A stretch of DNA of 64,000 nt from Leifsonia sp. 466MF (lineage in GTDB: Bacteria; Actinomycetota; Actinomycetes; Actinomycetales; Microbacteriaceae). The stretch covers positions 682,001-746,000 of the forward strand of contig NZ_LT629696.1 in NCBI RefSeq assembly GCF_900100265.1. The letters are read 5' to 3'. A model generated the notes under the pieces. That model ran no database searches. It was not told the DNA's origin and saw only the letters and a program-made list of their open reading frames with translations. A program made the translations under genes and the position numbers. Shown here in pieces: positions 1 to 8,865 of this stretch; position 1 is the stretch's first letter; every line of letters starts with the position of its first letter.

Positions 1-1
1 T

Positions 2-1057
2 GTGGACGGCGGTCTGCGTGCCGCAGCGAGTGCTGAGCCGTGGAACCACGACCGCACGCGCACGGCGCTGACCAGTCTGCTGACCGAACGCCAGCTCCAG
101 CAGTTCGAACGGGAGCACGAACTCGACTTCGCGTTCACCATCTCGGCGAACTCCCGCTTCCGCGTCAATCTCTATCAGCAGCGGGGTTCGTATGGTGGCG
201 CCTTCCGTCTCATCCCCACCGAGATCAAGCAACTCGGCGATCTCGGCGTGCCGGAGTCGGTCGGCCAGTTCGCCCAGCTGCCTCGCGGACTCGTCCTCGT
301 CACGGGCCCGACGGGTTCCGGGAAGTCGACGACTCTGGCCGCGCTGATCGACCTCGTCAACAGCACTCGCTCCGACCACATCGTGACCGTGGAGGATCCG
401 ATCGAGTTCATGCACGTGCACAAGAAGTCGATCGTCAACCAGCGCGAGGTCGGCCACGACACCCACAGCTTCAACAACGCACTGAAGCACGTGCTCCGGC
501 AGGACCCCGATGTCATCCTCATCGGCGAACTCCGCGATCTCGAGACGATCTCGGTCGCGCTGACGGCCGCCGAGACCGGCCACCTCGTCTTCGCCACCTT
601 GCACACGCAGGATGCGCCGCAGACGATCGACCGCGTCATCGATGTCTTCCCGCCGCACCAGCAGGATCAGGTGCGTGCGCAGCTCGCCGGTACCCTGCAG
701 GGCGTCGTTTCGCAGACACTGCTGAAGCGCGCGAGCGGTAAGGGGCGGGTGGTCGCGACAGAGATCCTCATCATGACGCCTGCGATCGCGAACGTGATCC
801 GCGAGGGCAAGACGTACCAGATCGCCTCCATGATGCAGGCCGGCCGCGAGTCCGGAATGCGCACCATGGATCAGCATCTGGCCGAACTCGTGAATGCGGG
901 CGTCATCACGCGTCGCGCTGCCGTGGACAAGGCGCACGACAAGGAGGGCATCGCTCGTCTCATCCAGCGGGTCGACTCGCCGACCGAGGCCTCGGCGATG
1001 GCGATCGCCGCGAGCGGCCCGGACTTCGGCGACAGCTACTCCGGGACGGTGGGCTGA
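2..1057 (+). CDS. pilT: Type IV pilus retraction ATPase PilT, 5'-truncated by window edge
   Basis: Hexameric secretion ATPase that powers pilus retraction at the cytoplasmic face of the membrane. The visible 351 residues carry Walker A GPTGSGKS (about 102-109), the Asp/Walker B box VILIGELRD (171-179) and the His box HLVFATLHTQ (194-203), all typical of PilT. The reading frame is open from base 2. The first GTG falls inside what should be the N-terminal domain (the family begins with about 30-40 more residues ending in an R-x-DG motif; here only DGGL is seen), so the true start lies outside the window. Stop at 1055-1057 is followed after one base by pilC, so they are co-transcribed. PilB, the extension ATPase, is probably just upstream but is not visible. 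Confidence 0.93.
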   Translation: MDGGLRAAASAEPWNHDRTRTALTSLLTERQLQQFEREHELDFAFTISANSRFRVNLYQQRGSYGGAFRLIPTEIKQLGDLGVPESVGQFAQLPRGLVLVTGPTGSGKSTTLAALIDLVNSTRSDHIVTVEDPIEFMHVHKKSIVNQREVGHDTHSFNNALKHVLRQDPDVILIGELRDLETISVALTAAETGHLVFATLHTQDAPQTIDRVIDVFPPHQQDQVRAQLAGTLQGVVSQTLLKRASGKGRVVATEILIMTPAIANVIREGKTYQIASMMQAGRESGMRTMDQHLAELVNAGVITRRAAVDKAHDKEGIARLIQRVDSPTEASAMAIAASGPDFGDSYSGTVG

Positions 1058-1058
1058 C

Positions 1059-2288
1059 GTGGCGGTCACGACGCCGTACGCGTACCGAGGCCGGAACGCG
1101 GCGGGAAAGATCGTCAAGGGCCGAGTGGATGCGACCAGCGAGGCGGCGGTCGCATCCCGTCTCCGCACCATGGGCCTCTCGCCGGTCTCGATTCAGGAGG
1201 CCGCCGAAGGTACGGGGCTGAATCGGGAGATCCGACTCTCTGCCGGTTCGGGCGTGAAACTCAAAGAACTCGCCGTGATGAGTCGCCAGATGGCGACCAT
1301 GATCTCGTCCGGCCTCTCACTCCTCCGCACGTTGAACATCATCGCGGAGCAGACGTCGAACAAGAAGTTCAACGCCGTGCTCTCGGATGTGCGCGATCAG
1401 GTGGAGAGCGGCGTCGCCATCTCAGACGCCATGCGCCGGCACGCAGACGTGTTCCCGCCCCTGATGATCAACATGGTGCGCGCGGGCGAGACCGGCGGCT
1501 TTCTCGATGGCGCCCTCGAGGCGATCGCCGAGAATTTCGAGAAGGAGGTCAAACTCCGGTCGGCCATCAAGTCGGCGATGACCTATCCCGTGATCGTCTT
1601 CTGCATGACGATCCTCGGTGTGACGGCCATGCTGCTCTTCGTCGTCCCGATCTTCGAGAAGATGTTCGCGGGACTCGGCAAGCCGCTTCCGCTGCCCACG
1701 TTGATCCTGGTGCAGATCTCTCATGCGATGGTGTTCGTCGTCCCGGTGCTCGCGGTGGCCGGTATCGTGTTCGCCTTCTGGTGGCCGAAGCACAAGAACG
1801 ACGAGGCCGTCCGGAAGAGACTCGACCCGTTCAAGCTCCGGATGCCGGTCTTCGGATCGTTGATGAAACGCATCGCCATCGCCCGCTTCAGCCGCAACTT
1901 CGCAAACATGATCAGCGCCGGCGTTCCGATCCTTCAGGCTCTCCGGATCGTGGGAGAGACGAGCGGCAACTACGTCATCCAGAAGGCCCTCACCGAGGTC
2001 GGCGAGGGCGTTCGGCAGGGCGAGTCGATTGCGAGCCCGATGAGCAGGCAGCCGGTTTTTCCATCCATGGTGACGCAGATGGTGGCCGTGGGCGAGGACG
2101 CCGGCTCTCTCGAGACGATGCTGGACAAGGTCGCTGACTTCTACGAGCAGGAAGTCGAGGCGACGACGGAGCAGCTCACGGCGATGATCGAACCGCTGAT
2201 GATCGCCTTCCTCGGCGTCGTCATCGGTGGCATGGTGGTCGCCCTCTATCTGCCCATCTTCAGCATCGCCTCGGCCGTCGGCGGCTGA
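1059..2288 (+). CDS. pilC: Type IV pilus inner-membrane platform protein PilC
   Basis: Polytopic platform protein (T2SSF/GspF family) that couples the pilus ATPases to pilin assembly. The 409 residues hold two repeated T2SSF domains, each starting near a 'LAVMSRQMATMISSGLSLL' / 'IARFSRNFANMISAGVPIL' stretch, and hydrophobic segments around residues 170-195, 225-245 and 375-400. The frame is open further upstream (to 894) but that part is arginine-rich antisense-like sequence lying over pilT. The GTG at 1059, one base after the pilT stop, gives the normal PilC N-terminus (VAVTTPYAYRGRNAAGKIVKG). Followed by a 177-nt gap with inverted repeats before the pilin. Confidence 0.95.
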   Translation: MAVTTPYAYRGRNAAGKIVKGRVDATSEAAVASRLRTMGLSPVSIQEAAEGTGLNREIRLSAGSGVKLKELAVMSRQMATMISSGLSLLRTLNIIAEQTSNKKFNAVLSDVRDQVESGVAISDAMRRHADVFPPLMINMVRAGETGGFLDGALEAIAENFEKEVKLRSAIKSAMTYPVIVFCMTILGVTAMLLFVVPIFEKMFAGLGKPLPLPTLILVQISHAMVFVVPVLAVAGIVFAFWWPKHKNDEAVRKRLDPFKLRMPVFGSLMKRIAIARFSRNFANMISAGVPILQALRIVGETSGNYVIQKALTEVGEGVRQGESIASPMSRQPVFPSMVTQMVAVGEDAGSLETMLDKVADFYEQEVEATTEQLTAMIEPLMIAFLGVVIGGMVVALYLPIFSIASAVGG

Positions 2289-2308
2289 CCCTCCGCCGGG
2301 GGCCACCC

Positions 2309-2322
2309 GGGCGAAAACGCCC
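2309..2322 (+). terminator. Short hairpin after pilC
   Basis: GGGCG-AAAA-CGCCC forms a perfect 5-bp stem with a 4-nt loop 20 bases after the pilC stop. No T-tract follows, so it may be an mRNA 3'-end or processing stem that lets the pilin be expressed at a different level, rather than a true terminator. Confidence 0.35.
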
Positions 2323-2394
2323 CTGTACTGGGGGAGGAAAAGCCCGGAAAACCCCTCTGACGGGGGATATTTCTCCAAATCTGCCGGGAAATAT
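2320..2394 (+). promoter_or_regulatory. Cluster of palindromes upstream of the pilin gene
   Basis: Two similar elements, CCCC-TGTACT-GGGG (2320-2333) and CCCC-TCTGAC-GGGG (2352-2365), sit exactly 32 bp apart (about three helical turns). They are followed by a perfect 7-bp inverted repeat ATATTTC (2367-2373) / GAAATAT (2388-2394). Phased repeats in front of the major pilin suggest a regulator binding region or a structured leader; no protein can be assigned. Confidence 0.4.
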
Positions 2395-2465
2395 GGTCAT
2401 CTCCGTAGCGGTACATCGCTGGCCGCTCTCCCCGCATCCACCCACCCGACCGATTGGACACCGCA

Positions 2466-2891
2466 ATGTACTTCCGTCTCATGGGCAAGCTGAACGCTCG
2501 CCGCCAGGGGCTGCTCGAGGAGGACGAGAAGGGCTTCACCCTGATCGAGCTTCTCGTGGTGGTCATCATCATCGGCATCCTCGCCGCCATCGCCATCCCG
2601 ATCTACATCGGGGTTCAGAACAACGCGAAGGACTCGGCAACCAAGTCCGATCTGGCCAACGCCAAGACCGCGTATGTCGCCTACTACACCGACAAGGGCA
2701 GCTCGGCGACTGCTCCGACCATCGACGTGTCCGGCCTCGGCACCTACGGCTTCACCAGCAGCGACTCGACGAGCGGCTGGGCGCTCAAGTCGGGCTCCAC
2801 TGCGACCACGTTCTGCATCTCGGCTCAGAGCCCCAATGGCACGTTCCACGTAACCGACTCTCTCGGCCCCACAAGCGGCGCGTGCTCGTAA
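2466..2891 (+). CDS. Type IV major pilin (prepilin)
   Basis: Structural subunit of the pilus fibre. 141 residues with a class III prepilin signal: a short charged leader ending EDEKG, then FTLIELLVVVIIIGILAAIAIPIYI, with cleavage after Gly23 and the conserved Glu at +5. The mature C-terminal part (about 118 residues) is Ser/Thr-rich with two cysteines near the end (FCISAQS and GACS) that could form the usual D-region disulphide. Start: ATG 2466 chosen; an in-frame TTG at 2454 and an ATG at 2484 are alternatives, and no strong Shine-Dalgarno decides. Small size and its own upstream regulatory region fit a highly expressed pilin. Confidence 0.9.
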   Translation: MYFRLMGKLNARRQGLLEEDEKGFTLIELLVVVIIIGILAAIAIPIYIGVQNNAKDSATKSDLANAKTAYVAYYTDKGSSATAPTIDVSGLGTYGFTSSDSTSGWALKSGSTATTFCISAQSPNGTFHVTDSLGPTSGACS

Positions 2892-3007
2892 GCCCGATCA
2901 CCGTCTGACAGCGGGGCGTTGCCGATCGGCGGCGCCCCGCTTCTGCTCTTTCAAACCACCCCTGACCAACCATCCACTCCCGGACCCGAGCCGGGGAGGT
3001 GAAATCC

Positions 3008-4387
3008 GTGAACCGCATTCAGATCCTTCTCCGTGATGATGATGCCCGCGACCGCGGGTTCACCCTCATCGAGGTGCTCGTCGCGATGATGGTCTTCGCG
3101 ATCATCTCGGTCGTCGTCGCGTACTCGCTGACCCTTTCGATGACGCTCACGCGCAACAGCCGCGCGGGCGAGGTCGCGGCCAATCTGGCGGCGCAGCAGA
3201 TCGACATCGCTCGGAGCACCCCGGACGTGTTCGACGTCACCGGTGGCGCCGTCACGCAGACGATCGACGGCACCACCTACACGATCACCAAGTCCGTCGG
3301 CTGGGTCAACAGCACGGGCACCGCATCCGACTGCGGCAGCGGTGGAGGCATCCTGCAGAACAAGACGCTGAACGTCTCGGTCTCGTGGGGAGGCCGCAGC
3401 CCTGTGCAGGCGAGCACGCTGCTCGCCCCGGCCGGGCCTATCAACGACCCGACCACGGGGACCATCATCGTCCACGTCGTCACGGCGTCCGGAGCGGCTC
3501 TCAGCGGGGTCCCGGTCGCCGCCAAGCCGGACACCACCGTCTCGCCCAACTCCGCCGCCGCCGTCCCCACGGCCCCGGATCCGACGGATGCGGATGGCTG
3601 CAGTTACGTGCTGAAGGTCGTCCCGGGCACCTATGTCGTCACGGTCGGCAAGGCGGGCGACGGTCGAATCAGCAGCAAGCAGGTGCAAGCGCCGTCGGCG
3701 CAGACCACCGTGACCGCCGGTCAGTCGTCTGTCGTCGATGTCCAATACGACGCAGCCGCCACGCCCGTGCTGACGCTCGCTCCGGGCGCGCCGCTCGGAA
3801 CGCTGTTCCCCTCCACCCTGCCGATGACCTACGCCCCGCAGGGCGACGCGTACTCGCCGACCGTCACACCGGTGACGACTTCTGGGGTCACTACCGCAAC
3901 GACGCCGCTGTTCCCGTACGTCTCCGGCTATTCGGTCTTCGCCGGAAAGTACGTGCCGACGGGTGGAGGTCAGCCCGCGTGTCTGTCGGTGGATCCCGGG
4001 CAGTGGGTCAACCCCAATGCCTCGGGCAATGTCGGACAGCGTCCGGCAGCCGTCTCCGTCTCGCCGGGTTCCACGGGAACAGTCGCCATGCCGCTTGTCA
4101 CGATCACGACATCGAGCAAGTGGCTCGTAGCGGTCAGCGCTGTGGCCGCGGCGACCATCGGAGACCCCGGATGCGCGACAGGGATGAGTCTCGCGTTTCC
4201 GCAGTCGGCGGGCGGAAGCGCGACGATCGCGCTTCCGTACGGCACCTGGAAGCTGTATGCGCTCAGCAACAAGACCGATGCGCTTACCAGCTCGGCCCTG
4301 GTCGACAAATCCAAGATCGCTCTGCCCGCAGGCAGCCCCGCATTCACCGACGCGAACATCTTCACGCTCGACCCGAGGCAGCCATGA
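3008..4387 (+). CDS. Pilin-like minor subunit with prepilin signal (PilV-like) and large ectodomain
   Basis: 459 residues. The N-terminus has a prepilin signal (DRG then FTLIEVLVAMMVFAIISVVVAY, Glu at +5), so it should be processed by the peptidase encoded downstream and enter the pilus base or tip. Residues of about 150-240 (GTIIVHVVTASGAALSGVPV ... LKVVPGTYVVTV) look like a carboxypeptidase-regulatory-like beta-sandwich. The rest is Thr/Pro/Ala-rich beta structure without catalytic motifs. Start: GTG 3008 sits 8 nt after GGGGAGG (2993-2999); the earlier GTG 2999 overlaps that site. The stop overlaps the next ATG (ATGA), implying coupled translation. Confidence 0.8.
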   Translation: MNRIQILLRDDDARDRGFTLIEVLVAMMVFAIISVVVAYSLTLSMTLTRNSRAGEVAANLAAQQIDIARSTPDVFDVTGGAVTQTIDGTTYTITKSVGWVNSTGTASDCGSGGGILQNKTLNVSVSWGGRSPVQASTLLAPAGPINDPTTGTIIVHVVTASGAALSGVPVAAKPDTTVSPNSAAAVPTAPDPTDADGCSYVLKVVPGTYVVTVGKAGDGRISSKQVQAPSAQTTVTAGQSSVVDVQYDAAATPVLTLAPGAPLGTLFPSTLPMTYAPQGDAYSPTVTPVTTSGVTTATTPLFPYVSGYSVFAGKYVPTGGGQPACLSVDPGQWVNPNASGNVGQRPAAVSVSPGSTGTVAMPLVTITTSSKWLVAVSAVAAATIGDPGCATGMSLAFPQSAGGSATIALPYGTWKLYALSNKTDALTSSALVDKSKIALPAGSPAFTDANIFTLDPRQP

Positions 4388-5043
4388 CCGCCTACGAGAC
4401 GCGGTCCCGTTCCGAGGACGCAGGGCTGTCGCTCATCGAGCTGCTCATCGCGATCATGCTGACCGGCCTGATCATGACGCTCGGCGTGTGGATGTTCGTG
4501 GCGGGGACGCACAGCGTGAGCCTTGCCCAGTCGATCGACGGTGGCACTCGGCAGGCGTCGAACGGAATGAACGAGGTCGCCCGGATGATCCGCGCGGCCA
4601 CGCCGAACCCCGTCGTCGCTCCTACGCCCGGCCAGCCGCTCAACGCGCCGGCTGTGATCGCGGCGTCCGCTTCGAGCGTGCAGTTCTTCGCCTATGTCAA
4701 CCTGACGGGTTCGGAAAGCCCCGTGCGGGTGACCTTCGACGTCAACAATGGCATCCTTCGCGAGACGCAGGCTCCTGCAACCTCGACAACGGCCGGTGCC
4801 AACGGCCACTGGGACTTCGGCGCCACCGGGACTCCGCGCAACCTGTGCAACTCCATTCCCGAGGGTGTGAGCGTCTTCCGCTACTTCAACAAGGCGGGCG
4901 CTGAACTGCTTCCAGCCAACCTGTCGACCGACACCCAGCGTGCCGCGATCGCGTCCATCCAGGTGACCATCACCATCCAGCCGACCGGGGCCGCCAATGC
5001 GGTCACCGTGACGAACACCATCGGCATGGCGAACATCGGATAG
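4384..5043 (+). CDS. Pilin-like minor subunit (PilW-like)
   Basis: 219 residues with a prepilin signal: EDAG then LSLIELLIAIMLTGLIMTLGVWMFV, Glu at +5 after cleavage at Gly14. The globular part has no recognised motif. ATG overlaps the previous stop by ATGA. A much longer open frame runs upstream over the preceding gene but is a shadow; the ATG at 4384 gives the canonical minor pilin N-terminus. Likely forms a tip-priming complex with the two neighbouring subunits, as PilV/PilW/PilX do in better-studied systems (inference from family). Confidence 0.8.
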   Translation: MTAYETRSRSEDAGLSLIELLIAIMLTGLIMTLGVWMFVAGTHSVSLAQSIDGGTRQASNGMNEVARMIRAATPNPVVAPTPGQPLNAPAVIAASASSVQFFAYVNLTGSESPVRVTFDVNNGILRETQAPATSTTAGANGHWDFGATGTPRNLCNSIPEGVSVFRYFNKAGAELLPANLSTDTQRAAIASIQVTITIQPTGAANAVTVTNTIGMANIG

Positions 5044-5052
5044 GACAGACCG

Positions 5053-6945
5053 ATGCGCAGACTCCGTACCCGACTCCGGCTCGTCCGGGCCTCCGGCGAC
5101 CGTGGCGTCGCGTTGGCGATGGTCGTCGGCATCGCCAGCGTGCTCCTGCTGCTCATCTCGCTCACCATGACGTTCTCCGTCTCTGGCCTGATCCGCTCCA
5201 ATCACGACGCCGATTGGGACGCGGCGATGTCCGCTGCGTTCGCCGGTGTTGCGGACTATCAGGGCCGGCTGACGAATGACCCCAGCTACCAGCAATACGG
5301 CAACCCGGCGTCGAAATTCACAATCGCAAACGGCTCACAAGCGTCTGTCACGATGCCGCCCACGAGCCGCGCGAACCCCGCATTCGACGTACGACCAACC
5401 TCATTGGGGGGCGTCTGGGCACCTGTTCCGCTCACCGACGGCCTTCCCGCTAACGCCTCCTTCCGCTACGAGGTCGACAACTCGAAGTACGCCAGCAATG
5501 GCATCCTGCATCTGCGGGCCACAGGCCGGGTGGATACGGTGACGCGCAGCGTCGTCGCGAACATCAAACAGACGGGATTCACGAACTACGTCTACTTCAC
5601 CGACTACGAAGAGCTCGACCCCACGCTGAACAACGTCAATTGCACAGTGGCCTACGCCTGGGCGGCGACGCGGTCTTCCAGCTGCTTGATCAACTTCATC
5701 GCGGGCGACACCTTCGACGGGCAGGTGCACTCGAACGACACCCTCAACATCTGCGGTGGGACGTTCAAACAGAAGGTGACCACTGCCAACCCGAACCCGA
5801 TCTCGGGAAAGCTCTACACGCAGAGCAACTGCTCCGGCGGCGCGCAGACGCCGACCTTCTCGGCGGGAGCACCGGTCAACGCGGCGCAGATCACCATGCC
5901 ACCGCCGCAAGCGCAGCTCGATCAGGTGCGCACGGACATCCCGTCGAAGGTCCCGAGCCCCGGATGTCTGTACACGGGGCCGACCAAGATCACGTTCTCG
6001 GTCAGTGGTTCGACCGCCTACATGACAGTGAGGTCGCCGTGGACGAAGAAGACGCAGCTCTCCAATGCAGCGGCGACGGCGGGCACGACCCCGGCGTTCT
6101 GCGGGACGCCGGGGGACCCGACCAAAACGGTCAGCCAGAATGACGGGACCTTGTCGGGAGTTGCAGGACAGACCATCGCAATCGGCCCGACCTCACAGCT
6201 GTACAACAACCTCGCGTACGTCCAGGCTGTGCCGAGTGACACCGCGAATGCGAACTACTGGCCCGCGACATCGTCCCCGAACGGAAACTCCTTCGGGTGT
6301 GTCGGAGCGGACCTGAAGGCCGCAGGGAACGGCCTGGGGTACCCCGTCGCGAACGAGATCGTCCCATCGATCGCGTCATACGGCTGCCGCGCAGGCGACG
6401 TCTTCGTCGAGGGCACGATGCACAGTGCCCTAACGATCAACGCCGAGCACTTCGCGTGGATCACCGGAAAGCTCGTCTACCAGGACTCGGCGAACGACAT
6501 CCTCGGCCTGGTGGGTGCGGGCGCCGTCTGGGTCTGGAACCCGATCGTCTGCACGAACCCCACGCCTTTCCCGACGACCAGCGGTTCGAGCTGCAGCTCT
6601 CGGAAGGCATACCTCACCTTCGAGGCGACCTCGAGCAGCACGAACTGCGCTCGGACCATCAACGCGGCCATCCTCTCCAACAATCACAGCTTCGAAGTGC
6701 ACAATTACGACGCCGGGATCTTCATCGGCTACCTCTGCGTGACGGGGTCGATCGCCCAGGAGTTCCGCGGGCCCGTCGGCCAAGGCTCGGGCAGCAGCGG
6801 CTTCTTGAAGAGATACAGCTACGACACACGGTTGTTGAACTCACCACCACCGAAATTCCCGACGCCGCGGACGACTTCGTACGACGTGAACACCGAGATC
6901 GAGGTCAAGACCGCCTTCGGATCGGACGGAGCACCGCTGCCGTGA
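5053..6945 (+). CDS. Large PilX-like pilus-associated surface protein
   Basis: 630 residues. After an Arg-rich cytoplasmic stretch comes one hydrophobic helix (VALAMVVGIASVLLLLISLTMTFSVSGLI) placed like a pilin N-terminal helix but without the G|FTLIE signature or Glu at +5, so processing is uncertain. The ectodomain is Ser/Thr/Asn-rich with many cysteines and contains DTFDGQVHSNDTLNICGG, a motif typical of long PilX-like proteins in actinobacterial pilus loci (recalled, not searched). It starts 9 nt after the previous stop and its own stop overlaps the prepilin peptidase start (GTGA). Could act as adhesin or tip subunit; function is inferred from position only. Confidence 0.72.
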   Translation: MRRLRTRLRLVRASGDRGVALAMVVGIASVLLLLISLTMTFSVSGLIRSNHDADWDAAMSAAFAGVADYQGRLTNDPSYQQYGNPASKFTIANGSQASVTMPPTSRANPAFDVRPTSLGGVWAPVPLTDGLPANASFRYEVDNSKYASNGILHLRATGRVDTVTRSVVANIKQTGFTNYVYFTDYEELDPTLNNVNCTVAYAWAATRSSSCLINFIAGDTFDGQVHSNDTLNICGGTFKQKVTTANPNPISGKLYTQSNCSGGAQTPTFSAGAPVNAAQITMPPPQAQLDQVRTDIPSKVPSPGCLYTGPTKITFSVSGSTAYMTVRSPWTKKTQLSNAAATAGTTPAFCGTPGDPTKTVSQNDGTLSGVAGQTIAIGPTSQLYNNLAYVQAVPSDTANANYWPATSSPNGNSFGCVGADLKAAGNGLGYPVANEIVPSIASYGCRAGDVFVEGTMHSALTINAEHFAWITGKLVYQDSANDILGLVGAGAVWVWNPIVCTNPTPFPTTSGSSCSSRKAYLTFEATSSSTNCARTINAAILSNNHSFEVHNYDAGIFIGYLCVTGSIAQEFRGPVGQGSGSSGFLKRYSYDTRLLNSPPPKFPTPRTTSYDVNTEIEVKTAFGSDGAPLP

Positions 6946-7787
6946 ACATCTCGCTCTTCGTCTACACGCTTGTCGCCGTCGCCGTCTTCGGGGCGCTCAT
7001 CGGTTCGTTCCTGAATGTCGTCGTCTACCGCGTTCCCGCTGGACGATCGATCGTCTCCCCGCCGAGCGCGTGCGGGAGTTGTGGCACGGAGATCCGGCCA
7101 TACGACAACATCCCGGTGCTGTCCTGGCTCGTCCTCCGGGGACGCTGTCGCGACTGCCGCAGCGCGATCTCGGTGCGCTACCCGGCGGTGGAGGCGGTGA
7201 CAGCCGCGGCGTTCGCGTTCGTGGCCTGGTGGTTCTGGGCGGGACCGGCCGCGCCTGCGCGCCCGGATGGAGCAGTGCTGGCGGCCGGTCTGCTGACCGC
7301 GACGGCGTTCCTCTTCCTGGTTGCGATCAGCATCGCACTGGCGCTCATCGATCTGGACACACATCGCCTGCCCAACTCGATCGTTCTTCCGGCCTACCCG
7401 ATCGCGCTGCTCTTGCTCGGCGGGGCAGCGATCATCGGCGGAGACCCGTTCGCGCTGGCCCGCGCAGCCATAGGGGGAGCCGGCCTGTTCGTGTTCTACC
7501 TCGTGCTCGCGCTGGTGCGCCCGGACGGGATGGGCTTCGGTGACGTGAAACTGGCGGGCGTGCTCGGAATCTTCCTCGGCTTCCTCGGCTGGGCTCCCCT
7601 CCTCGTCGGTGCGTTTGCTGCCTTCGTGTTGGGCGGCGTCTTCGGTCTCGTCCTCCTCGTCACCGGGCGCGCTCGCCGCGGTACGGGAATCCCCTTCGGA
7701 CCTTGGATGCTCGCCGGAGCGTGGCTCGGCATCCTTGCGGGTCCGGTCATCGGCAGTGCCTATCTGGCCCTGCTCGGACTCACCTAG
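6942..7787 (+). CDS. pilD: Prepilin peptidase / N-methyltransferase PilD
   Basis: Membrane aspartyl protease (A24A) that cleaves prepilin leaders and methylates the new N-terminus. 281 residues. N-terminal domain has two CxxC pairs, C44/C47 and C69/C72, for zinc. Catalytic aspartates lie in LIDLDTHRLPN (about 137-139) and in GFGD (D201, GMGFGDVKLAG). Several membrane helices fill the C-terminal half. Start: GTG 6942 overlaps the upstream TGA; the longer upstream frame is a shadow. Co-location with three substrates supports the assignment. Confidence 0.95.
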   Translation: MNISLFVYTLVAVAVFGALIGSFLNVVVYRVPAGRSIVSPPSACGSCGTEIRPYDNIPVLSWLVLRGRCRDCRSAISVRYPAVEAVTAAAFAFVAWWFWAGPAAPARPDGAVLAAGLLTATAFLFLVAISIALALIDLDTHRLPNSIVLPAYPIALLLLGGAAIIGGDPFALARAAIGGAGLFVFYLVLALVRPDGMGFGDVKLAGVLGIFLGFLGWAPLLVGAFAAFVLGGVFGLVLLVTGRARRGTGIPFGPWMLAGAWLGILAGPVIGSAYLALLGLT

Positions 7788-7815
7788 ACAACTCGATCAC
7801 GAAAAGGAGGATCGG

Positions 7816-8865
7816 ATGGCCACCAGCATCGTCGGAATCGACATCGGGAGCACGACCATTCGTGCCGTCGAGCTCGCAGACCCTGGCAAGCCGAAGCCCA
7901 CTCTTCTGCGGCATCACGCGGTCCCGATCCCGGAGGGAGCCGCGGCCCGCGGAGAAGTGCTCGAGCCGAACACCATTGCGGCCGGACTCCGTCAGCTCTG
8001 GCAGCAGGGCGGATTCAAGAGCAAGGAGGTCGTGCTCGGTATGGGCAACCAGCGGGTCCTTGCGCGTGACCTCACCGTTCCACGCATGTCGCAGACCCGG
8101 ATCCGGGAGAGCCTCCCCTTCCTGGTTCAGGACATGCTTCCGGTGCCCGTGGCCGATGCCCTCCTCGACTTCTACCCCATTTCCGAGGGCATGGGGGAGG
8201 CGGGACCCGTCGTCAACGGTCTCCTGATTGCGGCCGTGAAAGAGGCGGTCGACGCGAACGTCAAGGCGGCTCAGCTCGCCGGGCTCATTCCCGTGGAGGT
8301 CGATCTGTTGCCGTTCGCTCTCACTCGCGCGATGCTCTCGCGACCGGGAGTCGCCGGCACAGCGGCGCTCGTCGACATCGGCGCCAACACGACGAGTGTC
8401 GTCGTCGCGACCGACGGCGTGCCCCAGTTCGTACGAATCATCCCCGCCGGTGGCGCGGAACTCACCCAGGCGCTTCGCTCGGGGCTCGATGTCTCCGCAG
8501 GAGAGGCCGAGCGCATCAAAGCCGAAACGGGGCTCGCCCGCCAGGTGACCTCGCTCGAGGAGCAGCAGGCGGTGGAGATCGTCTACCGGGTGACCGGTGA
8601 ACTCCTGACCAGCCTGCGAAACACGATCAGCTATTTCGTCAACACTCGGCCAAGCACTCCTGTCGAGCGCATTCTGCTGACCGGTGGCGGTTCGCAGCTT
8701 CCCGGGATGGTGGAGGCGCTGGGCGAGATGACCCGGATCCCCGTTTCACCCGGAGATCCGTTCCATTCCGTCACGCTGTCCCGGCATCTCGACGCCGCCC
8801 AGTTGCGGCAGAACCGCTCGGCGCTGTCCGCGGCGCTGGGTCTCGCACTTGGGAGCGCAGCATGA
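7816..8865 (+). CDS. pilM: Type IV pilus assembly protein PilM (actin-like ATPase)
   Basis: Cytoplasmic actin-like protein that binds the N-terminal tail of PilN and links the ATPase complex to the alignment subcomplex. 349 residues, with the phosphate-1 loop VGIDIGSTTIRAVEL at the N-terminus, ALVDIGANTTSVVV (phosphate 2) in the middle and ILLTGGGSQLPGM (adenosine motif) near the C-terminus. ATG 7816 has a strong ribosome binding site AAAAGGAGG (7802-7810). The longer upstream frame overlaps pilD in another frame and is rejected. Stop overlaps pilN ATG (ATGA). Confidence 0.93.
   Translation: MATSIVGIDIGSTTIRAVELADPGKPKPTLLRHHAVPIPEGAAARGEVLEPNTIAAGLRQLWQQGGFKSKEVVLGMGNQRVLARDLTVPRMSQTRIRESLPFLVQDMLPVPVADALLDFYPISEGMGEAGPVVNGLLIAAVKEAVDANVKAAQLAGLIPVEVDLLPFALTRAMLSRPGVAGTAALVDIGANTTSVVVATDGVPQFVRIIPAGGAELTQALRSGLDVSAGEAERIKAETGLARQVTSLEEQQAVEIVYRVTGELLTSLRNTISYFVNTRPSTPVERILLTGGGSQLPGMVEALGEMTRIPVSPGDPFHSVTLSRHLDAAQLRQNRSALSAALGLALGSAA

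Noticed and set aside
894..1058. Upstream extension of pilC
   Set aside because: Overlaps the end of pilT in another frame and is Arg-rich; GTG 1059 gives the family N-terminus.
3385..4383. Apparent 5' extension of the PilW-like gene
   Set aside because: Out-of-frame reading of the PilV-like gene; the prepilin signal appears only after ATG 4384.
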